From assembly GCA_947497495.1 (NCBI GenBank), contig CANMGT010000002.1, positions 423,148 to 487,147 of the forward strand: a stretch of 64,000 bases of DNA. The letters run 5' to 3'. This document shows positions 8,423 to 16,538 of this stretch, in pieces (the stretch's first letter is position 1; every line of letters begins with the position of its first letter). A program made the position numbers and the translations under genes. The notes under the pieces were generated by a model that saw nothing but the letters and a program-made list of their open reading frames with translations, made no database searches and was not told the DNA's origin. The stretch comes from an uncultured Lentibacter sp. (GTDB taxonomy: Bacteria > Pseudomonadota > Alphaproteobacteria > Rhodobacterales > Rhodobacteraceae).

Positions 8423-8459
8423 GCAGGCCTCACAAATTGGCCTCGCTCTCCAGAGTTCG

Positions 8460-8490
8460 AAACGCCCTGCCACTGCGCGGGGCGTTTTTC
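8460..8490 (+). terminator. Rho-independent terminator after infC
   Basis: AACGCCC (8461-8467) pairs with GGGCGTT (8480-8486) and is followed by TTTC. It lies between infC and the methyltransferase gene. Confidence 0.75.
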
Positions 8491-8519
8491 GTTAACGAAG
8501 CCCAGAAAGGCACCCTGTT

Positions 8520-9113
8520 ATGTGGGAAGAACGCTTTCAAACCTCCGAGTATGTTTTCGGAACCGAGCCGGTCGCCTTCCTCAAGGCCCATGCGCACCAC
8601 CTGAAAGCAGGCCAGACAGCCCTCAGTGTCGCCGAAGGCGAAGGCCGCAATGCTGTCTACATGGCGCAACTCGGCCTTGAGGTCACCACGCTTGAGTTTG
8701 CCCCCTCCGCGATTGCCAAGGCTCAGGCGCTGGCCAAGGCTCGCAATGTCACGCTCGACACCCGCGAGGTTGACGTGCTCGCCTATGACTTCCCTGAAAC
8801 CTACGAGGTCGTCACGGGCTTGTTCATCCAGTTCATGGGGCCAGAACCGCGCCGCGCGCTCTTCAAGAACATGGCCAAAGCCCTCAAGCCAGGTGGGCTG
8901 ATGATGCTGCACGGCTTCACGCCCCAGCAGCTTGAGTTCAGCTCCGGTGGCCCGCCCTTCGCAGAGAACATGTATACAGACGTGGGGCTGCGCGGCCTCT
9001 TCCCGGGCTGGGAAGTGCTGGAATGCCGCGAATACATTGGCGAGCTCGCCGCAGGCGAAGGCCACTCAGGCCAAGCCGCCCTGATCGACTTTATCGCCAG
9101 AAAGCCCGCCTAG
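8520..9113 (+). CDS. SAM-dependent methyltransferase, TehB-like
   Basis: A 197-residue cytoplasmic class I methyltransferase. Motif I is ALSVAEGEGRNAVYMAQLG (about residues 38-56), close to the DxGxGxGRN form of TehB-like enzymes; motif II is TTLEFAPSAIAKA and the post-I Asp is in VDVLAYDFPE. The MWEERF N-terminus is typical of this group in Proteobacteria. TehB homologues methylate tellurite or other small anions, but the substrate here is not determinable. AGAAAGG stands about ten bases before the ATG. The gene sits alone between two terminators. Confidence 0.8.
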   Translation: MWEERFQTSEYVFGTEPVAFLKAHAHHLKAGQTALSVAEGEGRNAVYMAQLGLEVTTLEFAPSAIAKAQALAKARNVTLDTREVDVLAYDFPETYEVVTGLFIQFMGPEPRRALFKNMAKALKPGGLMMLHGFTPQQLEFSSGGPPFAENMYTDVGLRGLFPGWEVLECREYIGELAAGEGHSGQAALIDFIARKPA

Positions 9114-9160
9114 GCTTTTTCTTGATCCAAATACTCAAATCCTGCGCTCACAACGCAAAA

Positions 9161-9185
9161 CGGCCCCCGCATCACGCGAGGGCCG
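9161..9185 (-). terminator. Terminator of the YeeE/YedE pair
   Basis: The stem 9161-9170 pairs with 9176-9185 with one mismatch around the loop ATCAC. Read on the minus strand it is followed by TTTT, so it ends the minus-strand transporter operon. Confidence 0.7.
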
Positions 9186-9205
9186 CTTGCAACTTTGTCC
9201 GTGGG

Positions 9206-9790
9206 TTACTCGGCCGCAACTGCCACGCCGCCACCGCCAATCCGCTCAGGCAGGATAAACGCAATCGCGATGAACGCCGCGCCAAGGATGATCCCAAGAA
9301 GATCGCCCGACATGGCCATCAAGCCGTCAAACTTCGAGCCAGGCACAGTGCCAAGGGTGACTTTGCCGCCTGCGATATTATCCAAAAGCCCGCTGGCCTT
9401 CCACGCAGGGTAAGTCACCATATAAGCCGCAGCGCCCAAAAGGCCGCCCGCAATGAAGACCCAGGCGTCTTTACGCCCTGAAGCCGCCGCGCAAACACCT
9501 GTGCCGGGGCAATAGCCCGCAGCCGCCCAGCCCGCGCCAAGCATCAAGCCGCCAATGAAGACGCCCGCATAGGCCGCTTTCACGCTCATGTGGCCCACGT
9601 CAACAAGGCCCGCCATCTGGCCTGCGAACATAAGAACCGAGCCAGTTCCGATCGCCAGCAAGATGGTTTTCATCAAGTGCAGGTTGGTCAGAGCCAGCAT
9701 TTTGCCGATCCAGTTCGGGCTTGTCGCGCCGATCCGGTCAAGCACAGCGCCAAACGCAGCGCCAATCACGATTGCAAGAACAAGCGACAT
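9206..9790 (-). CDS. YeeE/YedE family half-transporter (GYCPGTG half)
   Basis: A 194-residue inner-membrane protein with four or five hydrophobic segments and the signature GAGWAAAGYCPGTGVCAAAS, whose Cys residues are the hallmark of the YeeE/YedE sulfur-transport family (TsuA transports thiosulfate). It is about half the length of full YeeE. The partner encoded just upstream carries the other signature, GGCTSGH, so the two probably form one heteromeric channel. Related pairs in other bacteria accompany sulfide-responsive regulators (BigR/SqrR). The start at 9790 is the ATG of MSLVLAIVIG; it lies one base after the stop of the partner. Confidence 0.85.
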   Translation of the reverse strand: MSLVLAIVIGAAFGAVLDRIGATSPNWIGKMLALTNLHLMKTILLAIGTGSVLMFAGQMAGLVDVGHMSVKAAYAGVFIGGLMLGAGWAAAGYCPGTGVCAAASGRKDAWVFIAGGLLGAAAYMVTYPAWKASGLLDNIAGGKVTLGTVPGSKFDGLMAMSGDLLGIILGAAFIAIAFILPERIGGGGVAVAAE

Positions 9791-9791
9791 A

Positions 9792-10343
9792 TCAGTTCTC
9801 CTTTCTGTACATAAGTATGGCCACAGGCACGGCAGCCGCGAAGGCCCCTGCCGCAAAAATGTAGCCTGACAATGCAGTCTGCATCATGCCGCTCATCATG
9901 TGGCCCGAGGTGCACCCCCCCGCGAGGCGCGCGCCATAAAGCACGATAAAGCCGCTCGCAAAGACAACCGCGTAGCGCTTCATTGGCGTGTCGCCAAAGC
10001 TGTTGCGCCAGATCTGCGGCATGCTGCGCTCCTGAGCGCTCAAGCCACCTTTGGCCATGTTTGACAAAAACGCGCCAGCCATCATCGCCAGCACGAATAC
10101 GAAAGAATAGTTCAGTGGGTTTGCCACTGATTTCGCGTATTTGCCGCCTGATTTCGCAAGGTATGCGTTGGTCGAGGTATAGCCCTCGTCCGTTTTTGTG
10201 ACGAGTTCGCTGTTCACAGCGTCGCCGATGATGCCGTCCAAAATGACAAACTGCGTGCTGACGCCAATAGGCTTCACAAGCAGGACTGCCAAGAAAAACA
10301 CGACTCCGAGCAGCAAGCCGCCCAGCTTCCAATCCAAGGTCAT
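9792..10343 (-). CDS. YeeE/YedE family half-transporter (GGCTSGH half)
   Basis: A 183-residue inner-membrane protein with about four hydrophobic segments. The motif GARLAGGCTSGHMMSGMMQ matches the N-terminal half signature of YeeE/YedE sulfur transporters, with its conserved Cys. The ATG at 10343 is fixed by a very strong Shine-Dalgarno (GGAGGAAAG). It is the first gene of the two-gene minus-strand operon with the other half-transporter one base downstream. An FNR-like box at 10401-10414 lies 58 bases upstream, so expression may rise at low oxygen. The transported sulfur species is unknown. Confidence 0.85.
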   Translation of the reverse strand: MTLDWKLGGLLLGVVFFLAVLLVKPIGVSTQFVILDGIIGDAVNSELVTKTDEGYTSTNAYLAKSGGKYAKSVANPLNYSFVFVLAMMAGAFLSNMAKGGLSAQERSMPQIWRNSFGDTPMKRYAVVFASGFIVLYGARLAGGCTSGHMMSGMMQTALSGYIFAAGAFAAAVPVAILMYRKEN

Positions 10344-10400
10344 TGGTCTTTCCTCCATTACATTCCGATAGCTGAATATCAAGACACGGCCAGCCCGACT

Positions 10401-10414
10401 TTGACTCAGATCAA
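10401..10414. promoter_or_regulatory. FNR-like box upstream of the YeeE/YedE pair
   Basis: TTGACTCAGATCAA has one mismatch to TTGATN4ATCAA. It ends 58 bases before the start of the minus-strand transporter operon, a usual activating distance. Confidence 0.4.
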
Positions 10415-10487
10415 ACCGCCCCTTCCGATGCCAAAACCCCACGATTGTTTCCAATTTCGAATAAATGCGCGCAATTAAGCTGTAAAC

Positions 10488-10516
10488 TTGACGCTGAATC
10501 GCGCAACTGGCATAAT
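10488..10516 (+). promoter_or_regulatory. Sigma-70-type promoter of the glycosyltransferase operon
   Basis: TTGACG at 10488-10493 and CATAAT at 10511-10516 are separated by 17 bases. The predicted start near 10523 leaves a leader of about 95 bases before the first glycosyltransferase gene. Confidence 0.6.
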
Positions 10517-10617
10517 TTGCGGAAACAATAACGTGCTAAAAAGCCCAAGAAGGCTGGCACATAAGGCGGCGGGCAGCAGATGCAAACGAACACCAGCACA
10601 AAAGCGGGGCGCGTATA

Positions 10618-11649
10618 ATGCGTATCACGGCACTCACTTGCGTGAAAAACGAGGGGCCGTTCCTTTTGGAATGGATCGCTTACAACCGCGTCATCGGCGT
10701 GACAGACTTTCTATTCTACCACAACGACTGCACCGATGGCACAGATCGCCTGCTCGCCAAGCTTGAAGAGCACGGTATCGTCAACTCCCTGCCCAACCCC
10801 GCCGAGGGCCGCAACTACCAGATGGAAGCGCTGAAAAAGTCACGCCGCCAGCCCGTCGTCAAAGAGGCCGACTGGGTCTGGGTGGCTGATGTTGACGAGT
10901 TTCTCAACATTCATGTCGGCGACAACACGATCCCCGACCTGATCAAAGCCTGCCGCAACCCGCAGTGCATTTCGATCACTTTCCAGTTTATGGCCAACGA
11001 CGGCATCGAGGCTTATGAAGACAAGCCGGTGATCGAGCAGTTCTTGCGCTCTCATAACCCCGACATCTGGACAGGTGAAATGGCGATCGAGGTAAAGTCT
11101 TTGGTGCGCCAAGACTTCCCGCTCAACTATTTCGGCGCGCACCGCCCGTTTCACGAAGAGAACGTGCCGCGCCGCAAGCAGCCCCCGTGGAAAGACGGCT
11201 CGGGGCGTGATGTTCCGATCCAGTTTATCAAACGCGTCAACAAGCGTCGCATTCGCAAGTTCCCCAGCAAGGGTGCGCGCGACTACGCCACACTCAACCA
11301 CTACGCCCTTCGCTCGCTTGACAGCTATCTCGTCAAGAATGACCGTGGCGATGTGAACCGCGAATTCCGCGAGTTTGACGACACCTACTGGCGCGAGCGC
11401 AACGACAACGCCTACTTTGACGACAGCATCCTGCGCTATTCAAAGCCGCTCGCCAAAGAAATCGCCGCGCTTAAAAAGCTCAAGGGTATCAATGCGTTAC
11501 ACGAAGAGTGCGTCGCCCTACACAAGGCCAAACTTGAAGAGTTGATGACGCAAAAGACATATCAAGACATGCGCAAGCAACTGCAAACAGCTTCACACTA
11601 CCCGCCCCTTGAGGCGGCGATCCGCGAGTTCATAGGCCTGCCCGCATGA
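10618..11649 (+). CDS. Glycosyltransferase family 2-like protein
   Basis: A 343-residue cytoplasmic glycosyltransferase of the Glyco_tranf_2_4 type. It opens with MRITALTCVKNEGPFLLEWI, the nucleotide-sugar-binding start of the fold, followed by NDCTDGTDRLLAKL and the metal-binding DxD region VADVDEFLNIHVGD (about residues 92-105). Later blocks, NGSGRD-like DGSGRDVPIQFIKR and LNHYALRSLDSYLVKNDRGD, recur in the two other cluster members. The C-terminal 90 residues are helical and charged. It is first in a five-gene run; its TGA overlaps the next ATG (ATGA). Donor and acceptor are unknown. Confidence 0.85.
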   Translation: MRITALTCVKNEGPFLLEWIAYNRVIGVTDFLFYHNDCTDGTDRLLAKLEEHGIVNSLPNPAEGRNYQMEALKKSRRQPVVKEADWVWVADVDEFLNIHVGDNTIPDLIKACRNPQCISITFQFMANDGIEAYEDKPVIEQFLRSHNPDIWTGEMAIEVKSLVRQDFPLNYFGAHRPFHEENVPRRKQPPWKDGSGRDVPIQFIKRVNKRRIRKFPSKGARDYATLNHYALRSLDSYLVKNDRGDVNREFREFDDTYWRERNDNAYFDDSILRYSKPLAKEIAALKKLKGINALHEECVALHKAKLEELMTQKTYQDMRKQLQTASHYPPLEAAIREFIGLPA

Positions 11650-12323
11650 GGGACTTCAAGATCATAAACCTCGGCCTGCCCAAAACAGGCACCACGACGC
11701 TCAGCCGTGCGCTGCGCCGCGCCAGCATCCGCACCGTGGACTGGAAAGTGCGCCGCAACCAGACAGATGACGAGGCGCTGCAAGGCAAGCATCTCGGCAC
11801 GTTGATGTATCGCGACTATTTTGACAGCGGTGACCCGCTCAAACGCCTGCACATGTTCCGCGCCTTTAACGAGCTCAGCCACGCGGGCCTCAAACACTCG
11901 CTCTGGCCACAAACCGACTGGGCTTTTCTGGAAGCCATCCTGAAGCACCATCCGGATACCAAGTTTTTGCTCAACTACCGTGATCCCGCCAAAACTGCGA
12001 ACTCGATCATGCGTTGGACAAACCTTGGCACAATGCGCCTGCCGCTCGCCAATGTGCCCGGCCTGCCAAAAGGTTACGGCGAAGAAGCCCATATTGCCCG
12101 CTGGGTGGCTGGCCACTACGCCTTCGTGCGCCGCGTTTTTGCTGGCGCCGACAACTTCCTCGAATTCGACATAACCGATGCTGAAGCGCCCAAGAAGATA
12201 GGCGCCTTCATCGGAACCGAGCTGCCGTGGTGGGGCCGCGCCAATGCGAACGCCCAAGGCAAGGCAAGCCCCGCCAAAACCGCAGCCCAACCCGACATTC
12301 AACCAGAATTGACAGATAGCTAA
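11646..12323 (+). CDS. Sulfotransferase-family protein
   Basis: A 225-residue protein with an N-terminal PAPS-binding P-loop, IINLGLPKTGTTTLSRALRR, the typical 5'-phosphosulfate loop of the sulfotransferase fold. The region KFLLNYRDPAKTANSIMRW (about residues 107-125) corresponds to the 3'-phosphate-binding strand and helix with its RDP. A Pro/Ala/Gln-rich tail of 30 residues follows. Such enzymes sulfate sugars or amino groups. Its position between two glycosyltransferase genes, overlapping the first by four bases and one base from the next, argues that the glycan made by this operon is sulfated (inference). Confidence 0.8.
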   Translation: MRDFKIINLGLPKTGTTTLSRALRRASIRTVDWKVRRNQTDDEALQGKHLGTLMYRDYFDSGDPLKRLHMFRAFNELSHAGLKHSLWPQTDWAFLEAILKHHPDTKFLLNYRDPAKTANSIMRWTNLGTMRLPLANVPGLPKGYGEEAHIARWVAGHYAFVRRVFAGADNFLEFDITDAEAPKKIGAFIGTELPWWGRANANAQGKASPAKTAAQPDIQPELTDS

Positions 12324-12324
12324 C

Positions 12325-14685
12325 ATGCGCATTCACCTCCTCATCGGCCCTACCCCTGAAAGCTCGGATCGCTTTCGCACGATCCTGAAAAAGAAACAGG
12401 CGCTCTTGGAGAAATCCAATGTGATGTGCCCCGACTGGAACCACATTCGTCTCTACATGGCCTGCGCCGACGAAGAGGCTGTCGGCGTGGTGCGCTTCAA
12501 GCGCGGCTTTGCCTCGGCACTGGCGCAGAAGGCGCTCTATGACGAGATCGAGCTGCAACTCACCCGCGCCGTTGAGGAGGCCAAGCCCGACATCCTCGTG
12601 CTCGCCAACGGTCAGCTCGGCTCGATGCTGCACAGCCCCACCGAGCTTAAGCGCCTGAAAGCGCTTCTCAATTCCGTGTCTGATGACATTCACATCACAG
12701 CCCACGTCGACGAGCAGGCCCGCATTCTGGCCTCGCTCTACTCCAACAAGGTTATGGAAGGCCGCCGCCACTCGCTTGAGGCAGAGCTTGGTCTGGCCAA
12801 GTCGCGCAAAGGCTGGTGGGCCGCCGCTCTTGATATGCGCGAAGAAAACCAGCCCTACTACGGGCTTTTCAACGACATCCAGCACCCTGCCCCGTGGCTT
12901 GACTACGAAGGTCTGGTCAAAAACTGGGAAGCCGTGTTTGGCAAAGACAGTGTCACGCTGCGCCCGCTTGACCGCGCCCGCCTGCTCTCGGAAGACGCGC
13001 CGAGCGAGCTGAACGAGATTTTCGGCATCAAAGACGCCCTTGGCAAGGTTGACGCTGACAAGCCCGAAGGCGTGCACTCTGCCGTCTCCGTCACCCGCGT
13101 GCGCCAGTTCAACGACGTTGCGATCAAATATATGCAGGGCAAAGAGTTCTTCACTCCGCGCGATCTCTGGCGCACCATGTCTGGCCACCTGCGCGAGCCG
13201 GGTGCGCCCATTGCGCCGGGCTCTCTGGGCAAGGTCTCCAAGAAGTTCACAACCGGAAATACCAACCTTATCAAGCGCTTCCCCGATCTGAAGGGCAGTC
13301 TAACGCCCGATGCCCCGCTCGCGGACTGGCAGGAAGTCGACGGCGGCAAGGGCTACCGCGCCACGCAATATCTGACAGCCTTCGCCCACCAGATCCGTAA
13401 CAACTCGACGCCCGTCGCCGAGTTGCAGGCCGAGGCCAACCAGATCGACGAAGACGCCACCCACTTTGATGATGTCGTGGCTGATGAGCACATCGGCGGC
13501 CACTCCAAGACAGAAAAGCAGAAGGTGCTCGACAAGCTCAAGGTCAACCACCAGATCGTGCTGTCCACACATATCCGCCCGCACAACGACATGGGCCGTG
13601 TGAATGAGGAAGAGCTGGCCGCGCCTTACGACTTTGTGCCAGTGCGCAAATTGCCCGAGGGCAACTCTGGCAATGTTATTGTCGGCTGTATGAAAAACGA
13701 AGCGCCCTATATTATCGAATGGGTCGCCTATCACCGCGCGATGGGGGTTGATAACTTCCTGATCTACACCAACGGCTGCGAAGACGGCACCACAGAGCTG
13801 CTCGACCGCCTGCAAGAGATGGGCGTGCTGCAGCACCGCGACAACAACGAATGGAAGGGCAACTCGCCCCAGCAACACGCGCTCAACAACTCGCTCACCG
13901 AGCCGGTGATCCAGAACGCCGAGTGGATCATCCACATTGACGTTGACGAGTTTATCAACGTGCGCACGGGCAACGGCACCTTGAACGACCTCTATAAAGC
14001 CACGGGCAACGCCACCAATATCGCCATGACATGGCGGTTGTTTGGCCACAACGACGTGCACAAGCTGTCTGATGATTTCGTGATCGACCAGTTCGACACC
14101 TGCGCGCCGAAATACTGCCCCAAACCGCACACCGTCTGGGGCTTCAAGTCGATGTTCAAAAACCTGCAGGCATATCGCAAAATATCCTGCCACAGGCCCA
14201 ACCAAGTCGTCGACGAGAAGCGCGATGAAGTGAAATGGGTCAACGGTTCGGGCCGTGATGTGACGGATAGCTACATCAAGGGCGGCTGGAGAAGCTCCAA
14301 GAAAACAATCGGTTACGACCTTGTCCAGCTCAACCACTACGCTCTGCGTAGCGCTGAAAGCTTCCTCATCAAGCGCCAGCGCGGCCGCGCGCTGCACGTT
14401 GATCGCTCGATCGGGCTCAACTACTGGATCCGCATGGACTGGTGCGACTTCAAAGACGTCACCATCAAGCGCAACTCGGCGCGCACCCACAAGGAATACG
14501 ATCTCCTGATGCAAGACGACAAGCTGCGCTCCTTGCATGAGGCGGGGCTCAAATGGCACGAGGCAAAAGTCAAAGACTTGCACAGCCAGGAAGAGTTCCA
14601 AGAGCTTTACGCGCAGGCCCTCAAAGTCAAACTGACTGAAACCGAGCGCGTGGCCTATGCCCTCGCTCTTGATATGGAGAGCTGA
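12325..14685 (+). CDS. Large fusion: sulfotransferase-like N-terminal region plus glycosyltransferase
   Basis: A 786-residue cytoplasmic protein. The C-terminal part (about 450-786) is a glycosyltransferase of the same family as its neighbours: GCMKNEAPYIIEWVAYHRAM, CEDGTTELLDRL, HIDVDEFINVRTG, NGSGRDVTDSYI, LNHYALRSAESFLIKRQRGR. The first 440 residues (MRIHLLIGPTPESSDRFRTI onward) are unlike a glycosyltransferase. Layout, the G-P near residue 8 and a late RPLDRARL block suggest a sulfotransferase-like or related nucleotide-binding fold without the classic P-loop; this is only a guess. The middle (about 370-440) is acidic and probably a linker. The fusion and position suggest that addition and modification of a sugar are coupled. 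Confidence 0.78.
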   Translation: MRIHLLIGPTPESSDRFRTILKKKQALLEKSNVMCPDWNHIRLYMACADEEAVGVVRFKRGFASALAQKALYDEIELQLTRAVEEAKPDILVLANGQLGSMLHSPTELKRLKALLNSVSDDIHITAHVDEQARILASLYSNKVMEGRRHSLEAELGLAKSRKGWWAAALDMREENQPYYGLFNDIQHPAPWLDYEGLVKNWEAVFGKDSVTLRPLDRARLLSEDAPSELNEIFGIKDALGKVDADKPEGVHSAVSVTRVRQFNDVAIKYMQGKEFFTPRDLWRTMSGHLREPGAPIAPGSLGKVSKKFTTGNTNLIKRFPDLKGSLTPDAPLADWQEVDGGKGYRATQYLTAFAHQIRNNSTPVAELQAEANQIDEDATHFDDVVADEHIGGHSKTEKQKVLDKLKVNHQIVLSTHIRPHNDMGRVNEEELAAPYDFVPVRKLPEGNSGNVIVGCMKNEAPYIIEWVAYHRAMGVDNFLIYTNGCEDGTTELLDRLQEMGVLQHRDNNEWKGNSPQQHALNNSLTEPVIQNAEWIIHIDVDEFINVRTGNGTLNDLYKATGNATNIAMTWRLFGHNDVHKLSDDFVIDQFDTCAPKYCPKPHTVWGFKSMFKNLQAYRKISCHRPNQVVDEKRDEVKWVNGSGRDVTDSYIKGGWRSSKKTIGYDLVQLNHYALRSAESFLIKRQRGRALHVDRSIGLNYWIRMDWCDFKDVTIKRNSARTHKEYDLLMQDDKLRSLHEAGLKWHEAKVKDLHSQEEFQELYAQALKVKLTETERVAYALALDMES

Positions 14686-14688
14686 CAC

Positions 14689-15402
14689 ATGGATGGATCA
14701 GCAATACCGACTTCAGACTTCAAGATGGTCAAATCGCGCGGCATTCTTGTGCCCCGCGACCCCGCAGTTATGACAGCCAAGCTGCGCCGCAAGTTGCGGA
14801 TGGACGCCTACGAGGCCAAAGAGGCACAAGCCGCGATGCGCTGTGTCTCGGCCGGCGACACCGTGATCGAACTGGGCGGCGGCATCGGTTTTATCTCGAC
14901 GCTGATAGCCAAGAAACGCGATGTGGCCGCAGTGCACAGCTTTGAAGCCAACCCGCACCTCGCCCCGTTTCACGCCCAGATGCACGCCGCAAACGGCGTT
15001 ACCACAGTGACGACGCATAACGCCATTCTGGCCGCCCGCAAGGGCAAGCCGCAGCCGTTTTATGTGCGCGAAGACTTTCTTGCCTCCTCCCTTGAAGAAG
15101 AGGTGAACGGCATGCCTGTCAAGTCGGTTGAGGAGGTTGAAGTACTGGGCCTCAACGCGGTGTTCAACGAGCTCAAGCCAGACATTCTGATCTGTGACAT
15201 CGAAGGCGCGGAAGCCGACTTGCTGCCAAACCTCAAGTATGACCGCCTGCGCGGTGCGATCATCGAGTTGCACCCGCAGTGGATCGGCCCGCGCGGTGTG
15301 CGGCGCGTCTTTGACGCCATGCACGCTAACGGGCTCACCTATTATCCGCAGTGGTCTGACCAGAAAGTTGTCTGTTTCCGTAAGGACTGGGCCACAAAGT
15401 GA
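14689..15402 (+). CDS. FkbM family methyltransferase
   Basis: A 237-residue SAM-dependent methyltransferase. Motif I is TVIELGGGIGFISTLIAKK (about residues 58-76), followed by VHSFEANPHLAPF, and ILICDIEGAEADLLP (about 165-180), the DIEGAE block typical of FkbM enzymes. FkbM proteins methylate hydroxyls of sugars and macrolides, and they are common in surface-glycan loci. It starts three bases after the fusion gene and ends overlapping the next GTG start (GTGA). In this operon it most likely O-methylates a sugar (inference). Confidence 0.85.
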   Translation: MDGSAIPTSDFKMVKSRGILVPRDPAVMTAKLRRKLRMDAYEAKEAQAAMRCVSAGDTVIELGGGIGFISTLIAKKRDVAAVHSFEANPHLAPFHAQMHAANGVTTVTTHNAILAARKGKPQPFYVREDFLASSLEEEVNGMPVKSVEEVEVLGLNAVFNELKPDILICDIEGAEADLLPNLKYDRLRGAIIELHPQWIGPRGVRRVFDAMHANGLTYYPQWSDQKVVCFRKDWATK

Positions 15403-16463
15403 GGTTTCTCGCCGTTCTGACGGTGCGCAACGAAGCGCCCTACCTGTTGGAATGGCTCGCCCACCACAAGGCTGTCGGCTTCACCGATTTTCTCGTGCTC
15501 TCCAACGACTGCGACGACGGCACCGACGCGATGCTGGACAGGCTGCAAGAACTGGGCCATGTCACTCACATCCGCAACGACGGGCCCTACGACAAGGGCG
15601 GCATCCAGTTCACCGGCCTCAAACTGGCCGACAAACTGCCGATCGTGAAAGAGGCTGACTGGATACTGGCGCTTGATATCGACGAGTTCGTCAACATCCA
15701 TGTCGGCGACCACACCCTGCCCGCCCTGCTCAACGCCCTGCCAGAGGCCACAGCCATAACCCTTACTTGGCGGCTGTTTGGCAGCAGTGACATCGTGCAC
15801 TTTGAAGACACGCCCGTGACGCGCCAGTTTACCAATGCCGCCCCTGTGGTTATGCACTGGCCATGGCGCTCGGCGATGTTCAAAACTATGTACAAAAACA
15901 ACGGCTTATACGGCAAACTTGGTGTTCACCGCCCGCGCCAGCCGGACAAGGACAACCTCGCGCAAGCCCGCTGGTTTGACGGCGAAGGCCGCGAGCTGGA
16001 CGAGCAGTTCAAGACCCGCCGCATCTTCTCGAACTATGGCCGCAGCAACTATGGCCTCGTACAGCTCAACCACTACGCCATTGGCTCCATGGAGAACTTC
16101 GTTGTCAAAGCCGCCCGCGGCCGCGCCGTACATTCCGAGCATATGCTCGATGTCGACTACTGGGTCGAGCGCAACTACAATACCGAGGAAGACACCAGCA
16201 TTCTCGCGCTTGATGCTGGCTTTCAACGCGAACTCGCACAGCTGCGCGCTGACCTGCCCCTCGAGCAGCTGCACCAGGAAAGTGTCGAGTGGCGCCAGGC
16301 CCGCTTTCTGGCGCTTCTGGAAGAAGAGCCCTACCGCGCGCTCTTTGGCCGTCTGCTTCAAACACCGCCCTCGCGGCCGGTACATCCGACAGCGGCCCAG
16401 CTCATGCTCACCCACGCACTGCAAGGCCAAAAGCGCGAACAGAAGCAAAGCAATGAGCAATAA
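15399..16463 (+). CDS. Glycosyltransferase family 2-like protein
   Basis: A 354-residue paralogue of the first glycosyltransferase in this operon, with MRFLAVLTVRNEAPYLLEWL, CDDGTDAMLDRL, LALDIDEFVNIHVGD (DxD near residue 95) and LNHYAIGSMENFVVKAARGR. It starts at GTG, overlapping the stop of the FkbM gene, so translation is probably coupled. The tail from about residue 280 is helical and ends rich in Lys and Gln. It closes the tightly packed run; 75 non-coding bases follow before the next gene. Substrates are unknown. Confidence 0.85.
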   Translation: MRFLAVLTVRNEAPYLLEWLAHHKAVGFTDFLVLSNDCDDGTDAMLDRLQELGHVTHIRNDGPYDKGGIQFTGLKLADKLPIVKEADWILALDIDEFVNIHVGDHTLPALLNALPEATAITLTWRLFGSSDIVHFEDTPVTRQFTNAAPVVMHWPWRSAMFKTMYKNNGLYGKLGVHRPRQPDKDNLAQARWFDGEGRELDEQFKTRRIFSNYGRSNYGLVQLNHYAIGSMENFVVKAARGRAVHSEHMLDVDYWVERNYNTEEDTSILALDAGFQRELAQLRADLPLEQLHQESVEWRQARFLALLEEEPYRALFGRLLQTPPSRPVHPTAAQLMLTHALQGQKREQKQSNEQ

Positions 16464-16538
16464 ATTTGCACGCATTTAGCGCAATTCTGCCCTAATCACC
16501 CTCTAAAACACCCTCAATACAGCTCGGAAAACCGTGCG

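Noticed and set aside
12208..14688. Long open frames on the minus strand opposite the glycan operon
   Set aside because: They mirror real genes, a usual effect of high GC at third positions. No ribosome sites or family motifs were seen. The same holds for 838-1536, 19547-20668 and 53344-54348 and similar frames.
10618..16463. Complete capsule or O-antigen locus
   Set aside because: No flippase, polymerase, ABC exporter or nucleotide-sugar synthesis gene lies in or near the run.
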